A DNA stretch of 64,000 bases, taken from positions 2,513,363-2,577,362 of the forward strand of contig NZ_CP036349.1 of assembly GCF_007753265.1 (NCBI RefSeq), in the 5' to 3' direction. The notes beneath the pieces are model-generated. The model was not told where the DNA came from. It saw nothing but the letters and a program-made list of their open reading frames with translations, and searched no databases. The translations under genes were made by a program, and so were the position numbers. Positions 10,593-19,354 of this stretch are shown in pieces (the stretch's first letter is position 1; every line of letters begins with the position of its first letter). Source of the stretch: Botrimarina mediterranea. GTDB taxonomy: Bacteria > Planctomycetota > Planctomycetia > Pirellulales > Lacipirellulaceae.

Positions 10593-12215
10593 ATGTCTAA
10601 TAACTCGAACTCGGGAAGCCAGAGCGAACTCGACGCGCTGCTGTCCGAACTGCTGGACGCCCGCGATCCCTCCGCGCTCGACAAACTCGACGCGCTGCTG
10701 AGGGACAACCCCGGTCTTCAGGACGAGTACATCAAGTACCTTTCGCTGCATTCGCTCCTGAATGTCGAGTGGAACTCCCTCGGCGCTCCGCTGGAGTCGC
10801 TGTGCGAATCCGAGGCGTCGAAGCTGTTGCCATCCTTCCAAGGAACCGGCGCCGGGACGCATCTCCGCAATCGGCTTTCCCAAAGCCGACGGGGTAGGTC
10901 GCGGCAAGACGCCGAGACGGCGGTGACAGCGCTTGCTCGAAAGCTCTTGAGGCTAATCTGGTTCCCGGTGCGTGCCCCGTCCCCTGTGGCGGTCGCGGCG
11001 GTGATTCTTGGGGCGCTGGGAGCCGCCGCCATGGGCGGCGCCATCGTCGCGTACTCTCTCGACCGGGTGTGGTGGAGCCGACCCGACACGGACTACACCC
11101 AAGAGCAAATTGATGCAGCCGAGCGTTGGTTAGAAGCCAAACGCAGTGAACAGGGAAATCTGCTTGGCCACTTTCCAGCGACCTCGGCGGGCTTGTGGAC
11201 GGAAGTCAAGCCAAGGATTACCCCCGCCAATTTTCACGATGGACGTTTGGTCCCCGGCGAAGTCGATCTTCAACCCTTCAACGGCGCCGCTGGGAAAGGC
11301 TATCTCGTCGCCTTGCCGCCTGGTCACGGCATCGAGCTGTTGGTCGATGTGGAGTCCGTCAAGGAAAATGCGCTGATCGTCAAACGCGTCACGGCCGACG
11401 GAGCGTTGACCGGGCATTCTCTCTCGTTCAACAATCACGATGTCGTGACGCGTCCTCGTTCGTCATGGCGTGTCGGCCGGATCGGCTATTGGGTCGACTT
11501 TAATGAGTACGACCAGACCCGCTACTACCTGCTCTGTGGCGTCAGCAAAGGCCCGAACTTTGCTGACGGCGGTAAGTGGGCTTACAGTGACTTCAAGCCA
11601 CTCACGGTGAGTCGCGACCTCATGTTTCTGGGGTGGGATGACGGCGCGATCTATGGCATACCGGGGGCGCCGGACAAAGTCTTCGAAGCCGACAGCGACT
11701 TCAATGACGTCAGCGTGATCCTCCGTCTGCGCCGACCGGAGGACATCGAGCTGTCTGGCAAGTCACAGGTGGTTGCCACTCCCGAACGAGAGGTCAGGGC
11801 CATCAAAGCGCCCATGCCTGCCGATAGCTACACCCTTCAGGTCGAGCCGCGGCAGTCGATTCTGATCCAGGTGTCGTGCCCTAGCGGCGAGCCTTGTCGT
11901 TTGGACATTCTCTGCGCAAACAGAGCGGAACGCTGGTGGCGTTACGAGGAGAGCAAGGGGGAAGAGAAGTTCGGGCTCTATTCGATCGACAATCGGTCGG
12001 ACGAGCCATTGGACCTGAGCTTCATCGGGCGCCCTCTCGACGGAGACCAGTCGACCGGATCGACTGATACGGGCGAGTCAGCGCCACTCGTTCACGAGGT
12101 GCGTGCAAGCGACGCCGACTACTGCGAGATCGGGTACGAATCTCCCGATGTCGCTGCAAGCGACGAGCGGGCTAGCTACGATAAGATTCGAGTCCGCGTC
12201 CACTGGATCAAGTAA
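10593..12215 (+). CDS. Membrane-anchored putative anti-sigma/sensor protein
   Basis: The protein has 540 residues from ATG 10593, just after the sigma gene. Residues about 8-80 (LDALLSELLDARD..LDKLDALLRDNPGLQDEYIKYLSLHSLL) are a short acidic helical domain of the kind found in cytoplasmic anti-sigma segments of planctomycetes. One membrane helix follows (about 130-155, VAVAAVILGALGAAAMGGAIV). The exported part has no recognisable FecR domain. It includes a beta-rich unit ending in SDFNDVSVILRLRRPED, which resembles the calcium-binding DUF4114 ending (SDxDFND), and a C-terminal domain of unknown type. I infer that it holds the sigma factor until an extracytoplasmic cue is sensed. The gene pairing supports this; the biochemical role is not shown. 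Confidence 0.7.
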   Translation: MSNNSNSGSQSELDALLSELLDARDPSALDKLDALLRDNPGLQDEYIKYLSLHSLLNVEWNSLGAPLESLCESEASKLLPSFQGTGAGTHLRNRLSQSRRGRSRQDAETAVTALARKLLRLIWFPVRAPSPVAVAAVILGALGAAAMGGAIVAYSLDRVWWSRPDTDYTQEQIDAAERWLEAKRSEQGNLLGHFPATSAGLWTEVKPRITPANFHDGRLVPGEVDLQPFNGAAGKGYLVALPPGHGIELLVDVESVKENALIVKRVTADGALTGHSLSFNNHDVVTRPRSSWRVGRIGYWVDFNEYDQTRYYLLCGVSKGPNFADGGKWAYSDFKPLTVSRDLMFLGWDDGAIYGIPGAPDKVFEADSDFNDVSVILRLRRPEDIELSGKSQVVATPEREVRAIKAPMPADSYTLQVEPRQSILIQVSCPSGEPCRLDILCANRAERWWRYEESKGEEKFGLYSIDNRSDEPLDLSFIGRPLDGDQSTGSTDTGESAPLVHEVRASDADYCEIGYESPDVAASDERASYDKIRVRVHWIK

Positions 12216-12385
12216 ACGAAGGCCGCCAAGAAGACCGGCATCCTCGACCCATTGGGGTAGGCCGGTTGATCGCATGCGATCGATTGCCCCGTTTGGCCCC
12301 GCGGCATTTACACTGAAGTCACAACTCCGCTACTCCCATGCTGTGCTGACTGACATGTCTCTCAGCAACAATCTCTGCACCTTCG

Positions 12386-15300
12386 ATGCGCAATCCACGA
12401 ATGCACCGTGCCGCTCGGGTCGAGTGGCTCGAAGAACGCCGTCTACTCGCTGGCGACACCTACCTCGTTAATTTTCAGAACGACGAAGCGACGACGCCGA
12501 CACACTATGTCCGCGACATCGGCTTGAACTACGGCGCTCGCGGCGGAGGCCTCACTTACGGGTGGACTTCCGATCATACCGACCAAGCGCGCGAACGCAG
12601 TCTCACGGCCGATCAACGGTTCGACACCTTGATCCATATCGAGGCCGGTCAGTCGTGGGAATTCGCGCTCGCCAACGGCGCGTACGAGGTTACTGTGGGG
12701 GTGGGCGACCCATCGAACAACGATGGCGTTCACACCGTTAACGTCGAAGGCGTCAGCGCCTTCAACGCTGTTCCAGACGGCCCGGGTCCGTTGACCGAGA
12801 CGGTCAACGTCACCGTGGCGGACGGCCGATTGACGATTGACTCAGGCGGGGCAGCGGACAAGGCGACTCGGATCAATTTCGTCCATATTGTCGGCATATC
12901 AAGCGGCGGCAACGCCTCGCCTTTGGCGCCGACGATCACCGAACCGTCTATCGTTGGCCAGGTCACCAACCCGGCGGACGTCCATATGGAGGCGGTTGGG
13001 TTTGTCGATGCGGACAACGACCAGCACAAGTCGACCGACTGGGAGATCTGGACGACCGGCCCGGGCGCCGAGGTTGTGTGGCAAACGCTTGGCATTATTG
13101 GCGTCGAGCGCCTTCATACGCACCTGGGCGATGGCATCTTTGTCAATTCTCAAGCCGGAATGACGGAGCTGGCCGCGAATACCGAGTATGAACTGCGTGT
13201 CCGGTTCCGCGACGACGCCGGTTCCGTCAGCGCTTATTCGACGCGGGTTTTCCAGACGGGCGCCGCATCGACGATCTTCCCGATGCAGTTCGAGGACCTT
13301 GATGATGCGACTCCGCCGGTTTGGACCACGACACTCGGCGCGCCGGTTGAGCTTCCCGTGGGTAGTGGCATCTTGGGGCAGAATGATTCGACAATAGCTT
13401 TCGACTTCGACCTGAGTACCGACAGCGACTCTCCCGCCAATGAGCAGGCGTCGAATGTTCTCGACAACGACCCGGAGACGAAGTACTTGAACTTTGCCCG
13501 TGAGAACACGGGTTTCATCGTCACTCCCACGTCACCTGCCGTCGTTCGCAGTTTCGTAATCACTACCGCCAACGACGCGGCCGACCGAGACCCGGCGTCG
13601 TGGGTGCTCTATGGCACGAACGACGCCATCACTTCCAACGCCCACGGAAACGGCCGCAACGAGAACTGGACACAAATCGCAGGGGGGGCACTGTCATTGC
13701 CGGCGTCGCGACTTACCAGCGGGACGCCGACTAGCTTCAATAACACAACGGCGTTTTCGTCTTACAAGCTAGTGTTTCCGACGGTGAAGAATGGCGCCGT
13801 CGCAAATAGCATGCAGCTTGCAGAGGTCTCGTTCCATACGTCCTCTAACGGCACGGGGCCGGATGTCCTAGCGCCTGGAAATTTCATCATCCCGATCCAA
13901 GACGTTGAAGCGACGCCACAGAGCGACTCTTCGCCGGGCGAAGGGCCCGAGAACGCCGTGGACGGCTCGGTCGCCACCAAGTACATCAACCACGGCAAAG
14001 TCAATTCCGGTCTGATCGTAACCCCCGAGTCGGGGCCATCGACCGTTACAAGTTTTCAGCTGTGGACTGCGAACGACGAACCGGATCGCGACCCTACCGG
14101 ATGGGCGCTCTATGGGACGAATGAAGCGATACAATCCGTGAATCATGGCACGGGTCAGGCGGAGGCATGGACGTTCATCGATTCGGGGTCGGTCAACTTG
14201 CCGATCACTCGATTCGCCGCCGGTCCGGTGGTCAACGTCGATAATCAGGCGGGTGAGTTCACCTCCTACCGAATCGTTTTCACTTCTCTTCGTGACGAAG
14301 GCCCGGCGGATTCGGTCCAGTTCAGCGAGATTCAATTCTATGGAGAGGGCGAGGCCGGCGGCGAAGCCCCCAGTCTTGAGATCGTTAGTGGAGCCACTGG
14401 GGACGAGTTCATTCGCATCGCCGGGAGTTCCGCCTCAGGAAATGAGGTGACCAATTTCGCGACCCTGGGCGCCCATGCGTCGGTCAAGATCGTGATCTCC
14501 GCGGGGTCGAATAGCCTGTCGCTATTGTCGTCGGACCTAATGGTTACCACCGACGATGGGCAAGATCTCACGGTGTTTCTACCGAGTGTCAACCTGGCCG
14601 CCGGCGAGCAGTTGATCCTTTGGGTGGCATCGTCCGGTGGCACCTACTTCGGATTGCCGGGGCAGACGGAGCCCGTCTTCACTTCGATCGCCCGTGAAGC
14701 CAACCTCAGCGTGCCTTTCATCGCAACCAAGCCCGGCTTTGTGATCGAAGAGGTTGGTTCCGACTACCGGTTGCCGGTCAACATCGCGTTCGTCCCCAAC
14801 CCCGGCGCCGAGCCGGACGACCCGCTCTACTTCGTTACCGAGCTGTACGGCTCGATCCAAGTCGTGACGCGCGACGGGACGAAGCACGAGTTTGCGACGG
14901 GTCTCCTCGACTACAACCCGACCGGTCCCATCTCTGGATCGGGAGAGCAAGGACTGACGGGCATCGCCGTGATGCGCGACGAACTCAATCCAGAAATCTA
15001 CCACCTGTTTGTTGGCATGCTCGCCGACAATGGTAGCCCCCCCGGCGGCCCAGTTCATTATCCTAAGGTTGAACGCCTCACGAGCGTCGCCGGCGGATTG
15101 GAGATCGACTCACGCACGGTGCTGCTGAACATGCAGCCGGAGACCCAGGGGCAGTCCCACCAGATATCAAACATCTCTATCGGTCCTGACGGCAAGCTCT
15201 ATGTCCACAACGGCGATGGGTTTGACGCCTCGACCGCATTGAACCTCGATATGTACCGCGGCAAAGTGTTGCGGATGAATCTCGACGGCAGCGCGCCGTC

Positions 15301-16438
15301 GGACAACCCGTTCTATAACGCCGCCAATGGGATCAACGCGCGGGACTACATTTATGCGTATGGTTTCCGCAATCCGTTCGGCGGAGCCTGGCGCGCCTCG
15401 GACGGTCAGCACTACGAAGTAGAGAATGGCCCGAGCGTGGACCGGTTTGCCCGCGTCATTCGCGGCGCGAACTACGGTTGGGACGGATCGAACGCTTCAA
15501 TGCAGGTTGGCGCGCTCTACAACTGGCAATTGGCGACGGCGCCCGTCAACGTGACCTTCGTTCAGCCGGAGACCTTTCGCGGCAGCCAGTTTCCAGCCAA
15601 CATGCAGGACCACGCGTTCGTTAGCGAGTCCGGACCGACCTACGCGGGTGGCCCACAATCCAATGGCAAGCGGATCACCGAGTTCGTCATTGATTCGGAA
15701 GGCGTCCTCATTGACGGCCCCGACGCCCTGATCGAGTACGTCGGCACGGGGCGATCGACCGTGGTGGGGCTCGCGGCCGGTCCGGACGGTCTCTATTTCA
15801 CGGATCTCTACGAAGATAGCGGCGCCAACGGCGCTACTGCTGCGGGGGCTAAGGTCTACCGGGTGAGGTACGTGAATCCGATTGCCGGCGATTACGACAT
15901 CGACGGCGACATCGATCAGAACGACTACACCGTATGGAAGGAGACGTACGGGTCCAACCTGCTACTTGGGGCGGATGGAAACCGCGACGGCGTTGTCAAC
16001 GCCGCCGACTACACGGTTTGGAGAGACGCCTTTGACGCCTTGAATGCGCCAATCGCGACGGCTGTTGCGGCATCGCCCTCGATCACAAGTATCGAGACGA
16101 TCGACCCGTCAGGTCCGTCGGTCGTTGCCGGCGTCGCGCCGGAGCCAACCACCACTGAAGTCGGGGCAGACCCGCTAGCGCCTCTCGATGCCGCCATGAG
16201 CTCTCTGTTCGGCGGCCATGAGGTTGAACCAACTCTTCTTCGCCCGCGCTACCGTGAACTGTTGGCAGCGAGCAACGCGTTGATCCGGGATCAACTGCTC
16301 TTGATGAGCAATACACAGTCCGTCGCGCCTGCGATGGAGTCTGACTCTTCGCATGAGTCGCGGCTTGAAGCAGCCGAGTCGGCTCCTGAATCGGAGTCTG
16401 AGTCTGCCCTGACAACAGTGTGGGGTGAGTTCGAATGA
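12386..16438 (+). CDS. Giant LEPR-XLL surface protein with malectin-like, discoidin-like and PQQ-type sugar dehydrogenase domains
   Basis: The protein has 1350 residues. It starts with MRNPRMHRAARVEWLEERRLLAG, a clear LEPR-XLL motif, which supports ATG 12386. Domains in order: malectin-like carbohydrate-binding unit (about 22-168), an FN3-like segment (about 172-292), two discoidin-like modules (about 335-488 and 505-653) with ANDAADRDPASWVLYGTND and ANDEPDRDPTGWALYGTNE, a small beta domain (about 665-755), and a glucose/sorbosone dehydrogenase-like propeller (about 782-1161, with SHQISNISIGPDGKLYV, AYGFRNPFGGAW and GANYGWDG). Two dockerin-like repeats (about 1168-1215) and an acidic Ser/Glu-rich tail end it. 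There is no PEP-CTERM. The propeller family oxidises sugars using PQQ, but activity here is unproven. The stop overlaps the start of the next gene. Confidence 0.85.
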   Translation: MRNPRMHRAARVEWLEERRLLAGDTYLVNFQNDEATTPTHYVRDIGLNYGARGGGLTYGWTSDHTDQARERSLTADQRFDTLIHIEAGQSWEFALANGAYEVTVGVGDPSNNDGVHTVNVEGVSAFNAVPDGPGPLTETVNVTVADGRLTIDSGGAADKATRINFVHIVGISSGGNASPLAPTITEPSIVGQVTNPADVHMEAVGFVDADNDQHKSTDWEIWTTGPGAEVVWQTLGIIGVERLHTHLGDGIFVNSQAGMTELAANTEYELRVRFRDDAGSVSAYSTRVFQTGAASTIFPMQFEDLDDATPPVWTTTLGAPVELPVGSGILGQNDSTIAFDFDLSTDSDSPANEQASNVLDNDPETKYLNFARENTGFIVTPTSPAVVRSFVITTANDAADRDPASWVLYGTNDAITSNAHGNGRNENWTQIAGGALSLPASRLTSGTPTSFNNTTAFSSYKLVFPTVKNGAVANSMQLAEVSFHTSSNGTGPDVLAPGNFIIPIQDVEATPQSDSSPGEGPENAVDGSVATKYINHGKVNSGLIVTPESGPSTVTSFQLWTANDEPDRDPTGWALYGTNEAIQSVNHGTGQAEAWTFIDSGSVNLPITRFAAGPVVNVDNQAGEFTSYRIVFTSLRDEGPADSVQFSEIQFYGEGEAGGEAPSLEIVSGATGDEFIRIAGSSASGNEVTNFATLGAHASVKIVISAGSNSLSLLSSDLMVTTDDGQDLTVFLPSVNLAAGEQLILWVASSGGTYFGLPGQTEPVFTSIAREANLSVPFIATKPGFVIEEVGSDYRLPVNIAFVPNPGAEPDDPLYFVTELYGSIQVVTRDGTKHEFATGLLDYNPTGPISGSGEQGLTGIAVMRDELNPEIYHLFVGMLADNGSPPGGPVHYPKVERLTSVAGGLEIDSRTVLLNMQPETQGQSHQISNISIGPDGKLYVHNGDGFDASTALNLDMYRGKVLRMNLDGSAPSDNPFYNAANGINARDYIYAYGFRNPFGGAWRASDGQHYEVENGPSVDRFARVIRGANYGWDGSNASMQVGALYNWQLATAPVNVTFVQPETFRGSQFPANMQDHAFVSESGPTYAGGPQSNGKRITEFVIDSEGVLIDGPDALIEYVGTGRSTVVGLAAGPDGLYFTDLYEDSGANGATAAGAKVYRVRYVNPIAGDYDIDGDIDQNDYTVWKETYGSNLLLGADGNRDGVVNAADYTVWRDAFDALNAPIATAVAASPSITSIETIDPSGPSVVAGVAPEPTTTEVGADPLAPLDAAMSSLFGGHEVEPTLLRPRYRELLAASNALIRDQLLLMSNTQSVAPAMESDSSHESRLEAAESAPESESESALTTVWGEFE

Positions 16439-17253
16439 GCGTCTTGAACCAAGAACCGAAGCAGGGCTTCTTGCTGGTTTTGTTCGCCATGCCCGCGTTG
16501 ATTCTTTCAGCGAGTCTTGCCGACGCGCACATCGGGCGCCGCTTCTCGGTAGAGGTCGTTAACGGCAAACTACAGGCACAAGGGGTAAACAACGGCGAAT
16601 CCGATGGCGCGCCGCTCACACGACCCTACGTCAACGTTATCCACGACCACTGGAAAAATACGCCGGGGCTCGATCAAGCTTACGCCACCCTCCCCGAGTA
16701 CGATGTCTCGCCTTCGGCCGCGACAGCACTACTCGGGCATAGCCTGTCTCTGGAGTTGATAGGGGTTACTCGTTGGCAATCGCCTCCGATGATGCCTGGT
16801 GCGAACACGGCGCCGACACTGACGCAGCTTGCGCCCGGGGATCTCATCACCGTTGAGGCCGCAATGGGGGTGGCCGACTCGATCGACTTCGGCACGGTGA
16901 CGCTAATGGAAGCCGTTCCATTTGGCGGGGCAAGAGAGGTGGCGGTGCTCTACCAGATCAACTCACACCCCGCCGATGAGATTCACGTCTTGGAGTTTAT
17001 TCTCTCGACCTCGTCGGCAGCGATCGAGCCAAGCAATACCATTTACGTGCTTCTCAGCCCCGACGGCGACAATCCGATGGCCAAGCTTCACCACGCATCG
17101 CTGTTCCTCGAAGGTTATCTAGCAACGATTCCCGAACCGACGGGCGCCTGCCTCGCGGTCGCGTCCGTAGGCGGCGCGCTACTAAGTCAGCGACGCAAGC
17201 GCCGTCGAGAGCTAAGCGATTTGAACGCAGTAGTCCTTTGGAATCGCTGGTGA
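16435..17253 (+). CDS. PEP-CTERM protein of unknown function
   Basis: The start ATG at 16435 overlaps the stop of the giant gene (ATGA), indicating translational coupling. The protein has 272 residues. A hydrophobic leader (about 11-32, FLLVLFAMPALILSASLADA) is followed by a beta-rich domain beginning HIGRRFSVEVVNGKLQAQGVN, which I do not recognise by name. The C-terminus has IPEPTGACLAVASVGGALLS and an RRKRRR cluster, a PEP-CTERM signal, but about 14 further residues follow the basic patch. It probably reaches the cell surface together with the giant protein before it. It is convergent with the gene ending at 17273. Confidence 0.75.
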   Translation: MSVLNQEPKQGFLLVLFAMPALILSASLADAHIGRRFSVEVVNGKLQAQGVNNGESDGAPLTRPYVNVIHDHWKNTPGLDQAYATLPEYDVSPSAATALLGHSLSLELIGVTRWQSPPMMPGANTAPTLTQLAPGDLITVEAAMGVADSIDFGTVTLMEAVPFGGAREVAVLYQINSHPADEIHVLEFILSTSSAAIEPSNTIYVLLSPDGDNPMAKLHHASLFLEGYLATIPEPTGACLAVASVGGALLSQRRKRRRELSDLNAVVLWNRW

Positions 17254-17272
17254 CCGTCGATGCTCTAGGACT

Positions 17273-19327
17273 CTAGGCCAACAGGCCGTCAAAGGACACG
17301 CGTCGCTGTGGTCGCGAGACAACGGCCAGGATTGCGACCGATCCGATCAGCAATGAACTCGGTTCCGGGACAACTCCGATAGCCTTGGCGAATGCGCCGG
17401 CCCCGTTGGCCGAATCGAATAGCTGCTGGAACAGGCGGAAGTCGTCGAAATCGTTGTCGCCGTCGCCGTCTAAGTCGCCGTGGCCGTAGCTTGCGGCGGG
17501 GCTCATTCCGGCGATGTCGGTCAGGTGATTGTCATTGAACACCACCCAGTCACTGAAGGAGACCTCGCCGTCGAAGTCGATGTCGCCCGCGACGTAGGGA
17601 ACGCCATCGTTGCCGATGTACTCGACAGACGCCGGGACGACGGTCCCGTCGCCGAGCGTCACAGTAAGCACCAAGTCCTCGTTCGGCGACGGAATCCAGC
17701 CTCCCGCCGCGCTGAGTTGGAAGCCCTGTTGATCGGCGAAGGTGGGGGCGGCGCCGATCGCGCCTTCTTCGAACACGAACGGGTCGCTGGGACCGGAGAG
17801 GATTTGCCAATCGCCGGTCGCATCGATCGAGCCGTCTCCGCCCGGAGACGCGTCGTAGTTGCCGGTCACGGGGGTCAACTCCGTCACGCCGATCGCTCCC
17901 ACCGACGAGGTCAGCTGATAAGACTTAATCGCCGCCGGATCGCCCGTGAAGTTGTTGAAGGTCATCTCGCCCGTCTCACGATTGACGGTGAGCGTCAGCG
18001 CCGCGTTCGCTAGCAACGTGTAGAGCCCGCCGGCGCCATCAACGATCAGGAGGTTGCCGTTCTCGTCGAGGTCGAAGGAAGTAACGCCAAAGATCTGCCC
18101 CTCGTCGGGCGTGAAGAGCGAGTTCATGTTCTGCACGGTGCCGAGCGGGTTGGCTGGGTCGAAAGACCAGATCTGACCGAAGACGTTGTCGGCGAAGATG
18201 TAGCGGCCGTCGAGTTCTTGGATCGGGCCGCGGTAGAGGACGCCGCCGGTCACCGAGTTGCCGGCGAAGTCGGGGTTGGCGCCGGGTCGGCCGAAGTGCA
18301 AGTAAGCGTAGATCGGGTCGACTGCCGAGCGTGACGGCCCGCCGACGCCGCCGGTCGGCGTCGCCACCGTCCCTTCGCGGAGGCGCCAGCCGAAGTTCTG
18401 CCCGCTCGTGCCGGCGGGGATGAGGTTCACTTCCTCGTACCAGCCTTGCCCGACATCGCCGATGTACATGTCGCCGTTCGCGGAGTCGAAGCTCGCCCGC
18501 CAGGGGTTGCGCAAGCCCCAGGCCCAGACCTCCGGCGCGCCGTCCACGCCGTCGGCATACGGGTTGTCGGCGGGGATCGCGTAGTTCTTGTCGGCGTCGC
18601 CGGCGAAGTCGTCGCCGTCGACATCGACCCGCATCACGGTCCCGTACCAGTTGTTGGGGTTCTGCGCGTAGTTGAAAGGGTCGTGCTGATCGCCGCCGTC
18701 GCCTTGGGTGATGTAGAGGTTGTGAATCCCCTGCGCACTTTCGTGCGGGTTGAAGCCGATCCAGCTGCCGTTGTGGTTGGCGGCGGGTTGATCGAGCGTG
18801 AGGATGGTGCGCGAACCGGTGACCGGCAACGCGGGGTTGTTCACGTCGACCGTGTACTCGCGGACCACGGTCTTGAACGGCGAGACGCGCGAGTCCACCG
18901 TCGGCGCCGGCCCGGTGTGGTTGACGGCGGCGTTAACGTACAGCTTGCCGTTGGTCTGGAACTCGGGGTGGAACGCCATCGAGAACAGGCCGACCTCCGG
19001 GACGCCGTACGGATCGACTAGGCTGGTGTCATTGATCACCAAGAAGGGATTGTCGTAATCGACGGCGCCCGTGTTGCGGTCGTAGACGACGATCCGCCCC
19101 TCGGATTTCGTGATGGGGTCGCCGTCCGTGCCGTCGGACGCGACGCCGCCGAGTTGGGCGATGAAGATCTTGTCTTCGAAGCCCGGTACGACCTCGGCGT
19201 CCACCGGGATGTGCAGGTCGCCGGTCAGCCGCGAGACGTGGTAGGTGGCCGCCTGGACGGTCATCGAACAAGTCGCGGCCAGCAGCATTGCCAGCCCTAT
19301 CGAAGAGGTTCGCATAACGTGGCTCAT
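17273..19327 (-). CDS. PEP-CTERM PQQ-dependent sugar dehydrogenase-like protein
   Basis: The protein has 684 residues: a signal peptide (about 8-26, ending VQAA), then a glucose/sorbosone dehydrogenase-like beta-propeller (about 30-440). Diagnostic segments are GLFSMAFHPEFQTNGKLYV, NHNGSWIGF, WAWGLRNPWRASFD, MYIGDVGQGWYEEV and NFGWRLREG. The family oxidises aldoses with PQQ and passes electrons to the respiratory chain. Next comes a module starting LTLTVNRETGEMTFNNF that also occurs in the LamG proteins at 22307 and 24881. A divergent dockerin-like pair (DIDFDGEVSFSDWVVFNDN, DLDGDGDNDFDDFRLFQQLF) and a VPEPSS PEP-CTERM end follow. It is the last gene of the run divergent from xylR, 27 bases after the GH43 gene. 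Confidence 0.85.
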   Translation of the reverse strand: MSHVMRTSSIGLAMLLAATCSMTVQAATYHVSRLTGDLHIPVDAEVVPGFEDKIFIAQLGGVASDGTDGDPITKSEGRIVVYDRNTGAVDYDNPFLVINDTSLVDPYGVPEVGLFSMAFHPEFQTNGKLYVNAAVNHTGPAPTVDSRVSPFKTVVREYTVDVNNPALPVTGSRTILTLDQPAANHNGSWIGFNPHESAQGIHNLYITQGDGGDQHDPFNYAQNPNNWYGTVMRVDVDGDDFAGDADKNYAIPADNPYADGVDGAPEVWAWGLRNPWRASFDSANGDMYIGDVGQGWYEEVNLIPAGTSGQNFGWRLREGTVATPTGGVGGPSRSAVDPIYAYLHFGRPGANPDFAGNSVTGGVLYRGPIQELDGRYIFADNVFGQIWSFDPANPLGTVQNMNSLFTPDEGQIFGVTSFDLDENGNLLIVDGAGGLYTLLANAALTLTVNRETGEMTFNNFTGDPAAIKSYQLTSSVGAIGVTELTPVTGNYDASPGGDGSIDATGDWQILSGPSDPFVFEEGAIGAAPTFADQQGFQLSAAGGWIPSPNEDLVLTVTLGDGTVVPASVEYIGNDGVPYVAGDIDFDGEVSFSDWVVFNDNHLTDIAGMSPAASYGHGDLDGDGDNDFDDFRLFQQLFDSANGAGAFAKAIGVVPEPSSLLIGSVAILAVVSRPQRRVSFDGLLA

Positions 19328-19354
19328 GGTGCGGGGGCTATCGAGAGGAGGTTG

